From Mycetocola zhadangensis (lineage in GTDB: Bacteria > Actinomycetota > Actinomycetes > Actinomycetales > Microbacteriaceae): a stretch of DNA of 64,000 nucleotides. The position numbers were made by a program, and so were the translations under genes. Every line of letters starts with the position of its first letter. The first letter of the stretch is position 1. Below the pieces are notes generated by a model that saw nothing but the letters and a program-made list of their open reading frames with translations, had not been told where the DNA came from and did no database searches. The stretch covers positions 1 to 64,000 of the forward strand of contig NZ_RCWJ01000002.1 of the NCBI RefSeq assembly GCF_003668565.1, in the 5' to 3' direction. Positions 59,881 through 64,000 of this stretch are shown piece by piece.

Positions 59881-61866
59881 ATGGTCCAGATATCGGAGCA
59901 GATTCGCCAGATCGCACAGGAGATGTGCGATCGGATTGCTTCGCTGGAGCCCGCACCCCCCTCCATCTTTGCCTCCACTGCCAACACATCACAGGTTGGC
60001 ACCCCCACCGCTGGCACCTCGTCCGCGTCACTTGCTGCGGTTCCCCTGTCGGTGATCATCGACGGTGCGTCCGACGCTCAACTCCAGCATTTGCTTCGGG
60101 AGTCGTCCCGGCTGCGGTCCGAGGCAGACGCTGTCGTCGCAGCGACGGCCGGGGTGATCGCGAAGCGTTCTGCCCGTGAGCTGGGTCAATCCGGATTAGC
60201 CAAACGCAACGGTGATCACAACGCCGTTGACATGGTGCAACGGCTGACCGGGTCGACCCGAGTCGAAGCCGCTCGACAGGTGAAGCTCGGCGAAGCGATG
60301 AGGGAGGCCGATGTCGCCACCCATCCCACCAAGAGCGGTACCGGTCGCCCTGATGACGACGGCGCTGACGGGACCCCCGGCATAGCAACGCCGGTGCTCG
60401 AGGTGCCGTGGCATGAACCGCTCACCCGGGCAGTTCGGAACGGCTCTTTAAAGCCAGAGGCGGTGACCATCATCATGCGTGGCCTCGGCGAACCCAACGA
60501 ACGCGTCAGCGTCGAAGACCTTCGCCTCTCGGCCGAACAGATCCTGGAAGGCGCCGCCGGCGTGAACGCTGACGAACTGGGCCGGCGAGCCCGACTGCTC
60601 CGCGACCAGATCGACCCGGTCGGAGTGCGGTTGCGGTGGGACCAACACTATGAGAACCGAAAATGGCGGTTCAGTCGCTCAGCGGACGGTGTCCGCACCG
60701 CATGGGTCGAGTTCGATGATGAGTCCGCCGCCTACATTGACCAACTCGTGGGCATCGGAATGCGCCCTCGCCGCGGCGGACCGCGCATGGTCGACCCGCT
60801 CGAAGCTGAACGCGCCCAAGAACTCATCGACGACCCGCGCAGCAACGATCAACTCGTCTTCGACCTGCTGATGGCCACCATCAAAGCCGGCGTGGACGCC
60901 GACCCAACGGTCGCATTCGGCTCCCGGCAACCCGGAGTCCGGGTCGTGATCACCGAGGAACAGTTTCACACCCGCGACGCCGACGGTCACCTCACTGGAA
61001 CCGGGTTCAACGAAGACACCGGCGAAGCGATCCCCGGCAACGTGATTGAACGATTCGTCTGCAACACCGGCATTCGCCTCGTGACCGTCGACACCGACAA
61101 TAACCCGCTCGATGTCGGTCGCGAAGAGCGTCTGTTCACCACCAAACAACGCATTGGACTGGGCATCCGTGACGGCGGTTGCATGTTCAACGATTGCACC
61201 AAACCGCCGTCGTACACCGAAGCACACCACATCAACGAATGGGCAGCCGAGGCCGGACTCACCGATATCGCGGACGGCATCCTTGTCTGCCATGAAGATC
61301 ACATGCTGCTCCACAACAAGGGCTGGAAGTTCGTCCGCACCGGCACCGAGTACGACCTCATCCCACCAATAGACGTTGACCCCGAACAAAGGCCCCGCCG
61401 CGTCCGGTCCAAATCCACGCTCAAACAAGCCCCACCGCGAGCACGGCAACTCCAGATACCGGACGAGACGCATAAAGCCGGCGCGCAATCGAGCAATAGC
61501 GGGCTCCCACCACAACAGCGTCGTGCGGCACCCGAGCCCGCCTGGAATGTACCCGACCCACAGGGAACTGTGTCGGCACCCCCGCCACCCAGCTGGTCCT
61601 CCCAAACACCGCTATCAACGTCAACGTCGAAACCCGCGACCTCGGCACCGCCGCCGGCACGAGCTCAGCGGTCCTCGCAGGCCTCGTCGCCCACTCCGCC
61701 ACGGCAGGCGCCCGGGTCCCCGCCCGGACCATCGTCACCCGCCGGGACTTCAAGGCCCCGGAACCACGACAAGAAGACCGACCCACCAGCCGGTCCCCGG
61801 CGTCGCGAATCAAACCGCCGCGTTATGGAAACCTGGTACGTGGCGCCTGAGGAGCCCAGCAGCTAA
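59881..61866 (+). CDS. DUF222/HNH endonuclease (13E12 family)
   Basis: A 661-residue protein. DUF222 occupies about residues 50-390. An HNH nuclease domain follows, with GGCMFNDCTKPPSYTEAHHI, NEWAAEAGLTDIADGI and LVCHEDHMLLHNKGW giving the paired cysteines and histidines of the metal site. The last 150 residues are a low-complexity Pro/Ser/Thr tail. The family is present in many copies per genome in actinomycetes and probably moves or recombines. TAAAAT ends five bases before the ATG (leaderless). The upstream 110 bases are more AT-rich than the surroundings. Confidence 0.87.
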   Translation: MVQISEQIRQIAQEMCDRIASLEPAPPSIFASTANTSQVGTPTAGTSSASLAAVPLSVIIDGASDAQLQHLLRESSRLRSEADAVVAATAGVIAKRSARELGQSGLAKRNGDHNAVDMVQRLTGSTRVEAARQVKLGEAMREADVATHPTKSGTGRPDDDGADGTPGIATPVLEVPWHEPLTRAVRNGSLKPEAVTIIMRGLGEPNERVSVEDLRLSAEQILEGAAGVNADELGRRARLLRDQIDPVGVRLRWDQHYENRKWRFSRSADGVRTAWVEFDDESAAYIDQLVGIGMRPRRGGPRMVDPLEAERAQELIDDPRSNDQLVFDLLMATIKAGVDADPTVAFGSRQPGVRVVITEEQFHTRDADGHLTGTGFNEDTGEAIPGNVIERFVCNTGIRLVTVDTDNNPLDVGREERLFTTKQRIGLGIRDGGCMFNDCTKPPSYTEAHHINEWAAEAGLTDIADGILVCHEDHMLLHNKGWKFVRTGTEYDLIPPIDVDPEQRPRRVRSKSTLKQAPPRARQLQIPDETHKAGAQSSNSGLPPQQRRAAPEPAWNVPDPQGTVSAPPPPSWSSQTPLSTSTSKPATSAPPPARAQRSSQASSPTPPRQAPGSPPGPSSPAGTSRPRNHDKKTDPPAGPRRRESNRRVMETWYVAPEEPSS

Positions 61867-62070
61867 TCGCCGCAGAACTCGAGGTCATCGCCGTGCAACC
61901 CACGAAGCGACGCGAAGCGGGGAGCGGCTCTCTTGTGCGGTAGCGCTCAAGCTTGCTTAGCGGCCCTGAACGACTTGGCCCACAGCCAACATCGTTGAGA
62001 CGTTTCCGCCGCTGCGGCTCCGCTCCATTCAGGGCGAGCCGCAACGGCAGAAGTTGTCACCGCAAAGGGC

Positions 62071-62316
62071 TTAGCCGTCGGTACGGCCGTCGATCTGATC
62101 GTCGAGAATCGCGTCGGCAGCCTCAGTGTCGGCATCCGAGTTGTTGTAGTGCTCCTTGAGAGTCTCATTGTCGCCCTCGTAGTCTTGCGCGCGGAGCTCG
62201 GGTGAGGAGACGATGTCCTCGCCGTAACCCTGCTCGACGAACTGTGCGTCAACGACCTCGGGAGTCGCGGCCAAACCGTCGGGAAGAGCGTTCTTTGGTG
62301 ATTCTGCGTCAGTCAT
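62071..62316 (-). CDS. small acidic protein of unknown function
   Basis: An 81-residue strongly acidic hydrophilic protein. It starts MTDAESPKNALPDGLAATPE and ends DAILDDQIDGRTDG, with no cysteine and no membrane span. It is probably disordered. The ATG at 62316 follows GAAGGAG; an in-frame extension to 62436 is arginine-rich and unlikely. I do not recognise a named family. The 61867-62070 gap after the HNH gene shows no other feature. Confidence 0.6.
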   Translation of the reverse strand: MTDAESPKNALPDGLAATPEVVDAQFVEQGYGEDIVSSPELRAQDYEGDNETLKEHYNNSDADTEAADAILDDQIDGRTDG

Positions 62317-62410
62317 GTGAAATCTCCTTCGTGTTGCGTTCTTCGACCGTAAGCTGGTGCCCTGCACTCCGGCAAGGGCCTTGCGAGGCAGGCCCTCGAG
62401 CGACACAGGC

Positions 62411-63661
62411 TCAGGGTTGCGTGCGCCACGCCGCAAGCGATTCGATGTCGCGGGTGTTTCCGAACGTGCGGATCAGCGGGATCGGTGAGAGCAGAATGAG
62501 GCCGCCAGCCACCCACAACGTGCCCCGCAGTCCGATCAGTTCGCCGAGCATTCCCCCGACTAAAGCACCGAGGGGGAACAGCCCCATGATGAGAACACGC
62601 ATGGTGGCGTTCACTCGACTGAGCATGTCGTCCGGACAGAGCCGTTGCCGCAAACTCACGTTCGTCACCGCGTAGACGATCTGCCCCAGCTCGCCGGCTG
62701 CCATGGCGACGACGACCAGGAGCGCCGACCAGCCTGGTTGGGCCAACGGAGTCAGCACTGCCAGCGGTCCAGTCGCCACGAGCGCGAGCCAAATGACACG
62801 GACGCTCCCGACGCGACGCGACAGGACCGGCGTGAACGCCGCCCCAACGATGGCCGACACCGAACCAGCCGCGACGATCAAGCCGATCGCTAGCGGAGAG
62901 AGGTCCAGGGTGCGCGAAAGAAATATGAAAGTCACCGCCGAAGAGATCGCGAACGAGAAGTTTCCGGCTGCGCTGGCGAGGGCCGTAGCGCGAAGGATCC
63001 GGTTGCGGGCGACAAAAGCGAGCCCTTCCACAATTTGCGTCCAGAGCCGGGGACGGTCCGGGTGTGCGGGAACAGGAGCCTCGCGGGTACGGATCCCGAT
63101 AAGGCACACCGCAGACACCACAAAAGTGACCGACTGGAGAAGCACAACGCTGGCCCCGCCGACCAGCGCTACCAGCCCGCCACCCAGGCCGGGCCCGACA
63201 ACCTGGCCCGAGGCTCGGATGGCTTCCATGAATGAGTTGCCAGCGAGAATCCTTTCCTTGCCCATCACCGACGGCAGGTAGCTCTGATAACCAACATCGA
63301 AGAACACTCGGGCGAAGCCGGTGAGCAGGGCGACGATGACAAGCTGAATGATGGTGAGGACACCGAACAGTGCGGCGAGCGGGATAGTGACTAGAAGCAG
63401 TGCGCGGATGAGATCGCTCGCCACCAGTACTGGGAGTTTCCTCCAGCGATCGAGCCAGGCACCCGCGGGAAGCCCGATCAGCGCGAAGGCGAGGGTCGAT
63501 GAGGCGGTCACGAGGCCAAGTTCAATTGGCGAGGCGTCCAGGGTGAGCACCGCGAGCAATGGAATGGCCACTCCGCTGACTTGAGCGCCGAGCTGGCTCG
63601 TGGTTTGACCAATCAGCAGCAGCCGAAAGTCGCGGTTCTTCAGAAGTGGCGCATCGGACAT
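62411..63661 (-). CDS. MFS exporter (enterobactin-exporter-like, MFS_3)
   Basis: A 416-residue 12-helix transporter. It opens with NRDFRLLLIGQTTSQLGAQV, followed by the motif-A-like GLPAGAWLDRWRKLPVLV. A second-half GAAFTPVLSRRVGSVRVIW and PDDMLSRVNATMRVLIMG are typical of the MFS_3/EntS-like group. Export of small hydrophobic compounds is likely; the substrate is unknown. The ATG at 63661 directly precedes the conserved N-terminus. It is followed by the small acidic protein gene about 94 bases later. Confidence 0.85.
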   Translation of the reverse strand: MSDAPLLKNRDFRLLLIGQTTSQLGAQVSGVAIPLLAVLTLDASPIELGLVTASSTLAFALIGLPAGAWLDRWRKLPVLVASDLIRALLLVTIPLAALFGVLTIIQLVIVALLTGFARVFFDVGYQSYLPSVMGKERILAGNSFMEAIRASGQVVGPGLGGGLVALVGGASVVLLQSVTFVVSAVCLIGIRTREAPVPAHPDRPRLWTQIVEGLAFVARNRILRATALASAAGNFSFAISSAVTFIFLSRTLDLSPLAIGLIVAAGSVSAIVGAAFTPVLSRRVGSVRVIWLALVATGPLAVLTPLAQPGWSALLVVVAMAAGELGQIVYAVTNVSLRQRLCPDDMLSRVNATMRVLIMGLFPLGALVGGMLGELIGLRGTLWVAGGLILLSPIPLIRTFGNTRDIESLAAWRTQP

Positions 63662-63712
63662 GGCTCTTCATTTTGCGCGCCCTCAGCACCGCCTACAACC
63701 GTTTGCCGAGAG

Positions 63713-64000
63713 TCAGCGACGAGCCGCGGCCACTTCCGCGCCGGCATGAGTTGACATGCGCCACGCCTCGATCGCGGGGACGAGGAGCAGGACGGCGAGA
63801 ACGGCGAAGGCCCACCGGTAGCCAAGCTCGGCCGAGCCGGGGTCGACCAGTGCGGCGCCCGCGGACGTCGCACGCACGATGAGCGCGGCCACCGCGATGC
63901 CGAGTCCGACCGCGACCTGCTGCAGCGTCGAGGCCAGTGTGTTGGCACCCGAGGTAAGCGAGGAGGGCACGTCGGCGAACTGCACCGAGTTGTATCCACT
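63713..64000 (-). CDS. DHA2-family MFS exporter, C-terminal part, cut by the window edge
   Basis: The last 95 residues of a membrane transporter whose start lies beyond position 64000. The visible part begins SGYNSVQFADVPSSLTSGAN. Two hydrophobic helices follow (VAVGLGIAVAALIV and WAFAVLAVLLLVPAIEAW), then a short AARR tail. The SLTSGANTLASTLQQVAVGLG pattern is typical of EmrB/QacA-type drug exporters near helix 13. It is 51 bases upstream of the next MFS gene on the same strand. Confidence 0.75.
   Translation of the reverse strand, partial: SGYNSVQFADVPSSLTSGANTLASTLQQVAVGLGIAVAALIVRATSAGAALVDPGSAELGYRWAFAVLAVLLLVPAIEAWRMSTHAGAEVAAARR

Noticed and set aside
61376-61960. Second protein encoded in another frame over the tail of the HNH gene
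   Set aside because: It lies over a low-complexity GC-rich stretch, lacks a ribosome site and has no recognisable features; the HNH frame explains the region.

Overview
This is a GC-rich, densely packed bacterial chromosome segment from an actinomycete, most likely a member of the Microbacteriaceae. The reasons are the overall composition, frequent GTG/TTG starts, the DUF222/HNH (13E12-type) protein, the DUF7882-like small protein pair, an SCO4848-like small membrane protein, RER_14450-type alternate-signal exported proteins, and many starts placed 5-7 bases after a -10 hexamer (leaderless transcripts).

Layout. (1) 1-350: promoter and leader, minus strand, that look like the front of a ribosomal RNA operon whose 16S gene lies beyond the left edge. 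(2) 438-14565: a complete L-rhamnose catabolic locus. It holds a LacI-type regulator, rhaM, a decayed MFS transporter, rhaI, a dienelactone-hydrolase-like gene, the ABC importer rhaSTPQ behind a DeoR-type regulator, a second DeoR-type regulator, the rhaD aldolase/dehydrogenase fusion and rhaB. (3) 14642-15851: a small membrane protein and a 2-hydroxyacid dehydrogenase. (4) 15880-20118: a five-gene surface-fibre locus resembling TasA/SipW. It contains three proteins with SipW-type signals (one with a ricin-type lectin domain), one LPXTG-anchored protein and a dedicated ER-type signal peptidase. (5) 20199-22311: an LldR-like regulator, its 17-bp palindromic operator and lldD. (6) 22365-27467: polyprenol-phosphate mannosyltransferase-like enzyme, POT peptide transporter, and an arginine/ornithine module (rocD, dimethylargininase-like enzyme, divergent AsnC regulator). 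(7) 27717-34748: small membrane protein, cupin, alpha/beta hydrolase, small alarmone synthetase, Vgb-like lyase, GntR regulator, DHA2 exporter, TolB-like lipoprotein, DUF7882-like pair. (8) 34869-39594: putA with a divergent LysR regulator. (9) 39595-47073: oxidoreductases, a bacteriophytochrome-diguanylate cyclase and a DNA glycosylase, with several families of palindromic or tandem intergenic repeats. (10) 47075-56366: propionate (methylcitrate) operon gntR-prpDBC downstream of a branched-chain amino acid / fatty acid beta-oxidation operon. (11) 56405-64000: ppk2 between two near-identical 36-bp repeats, trhO, the DUF222/HNH protein and two MFS exporters, the last cut by the right edge.

How the parts fit together. 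Rhamnose is imported by RhaSTPQ, epimerised by RhaM, isomerised by RhaI, phosphorylated by RhaB and split by the RhaD fusion, whose dehydrogenase half handles L-lactaldehyde. LldD can then take L-lactate to pyruvate. Valine and isoleucine breakdown (HIBCH-like, HSD10-like, thiolase) yields propionyl-CoA for the adjacent prp operon. Arginine and proline enter central metabolism through the rocD module and PutA. The fibre locus and the light-regulated c-di-GMP enzyme could both bear on surface attachment, but nothing in the sequence links them directly.
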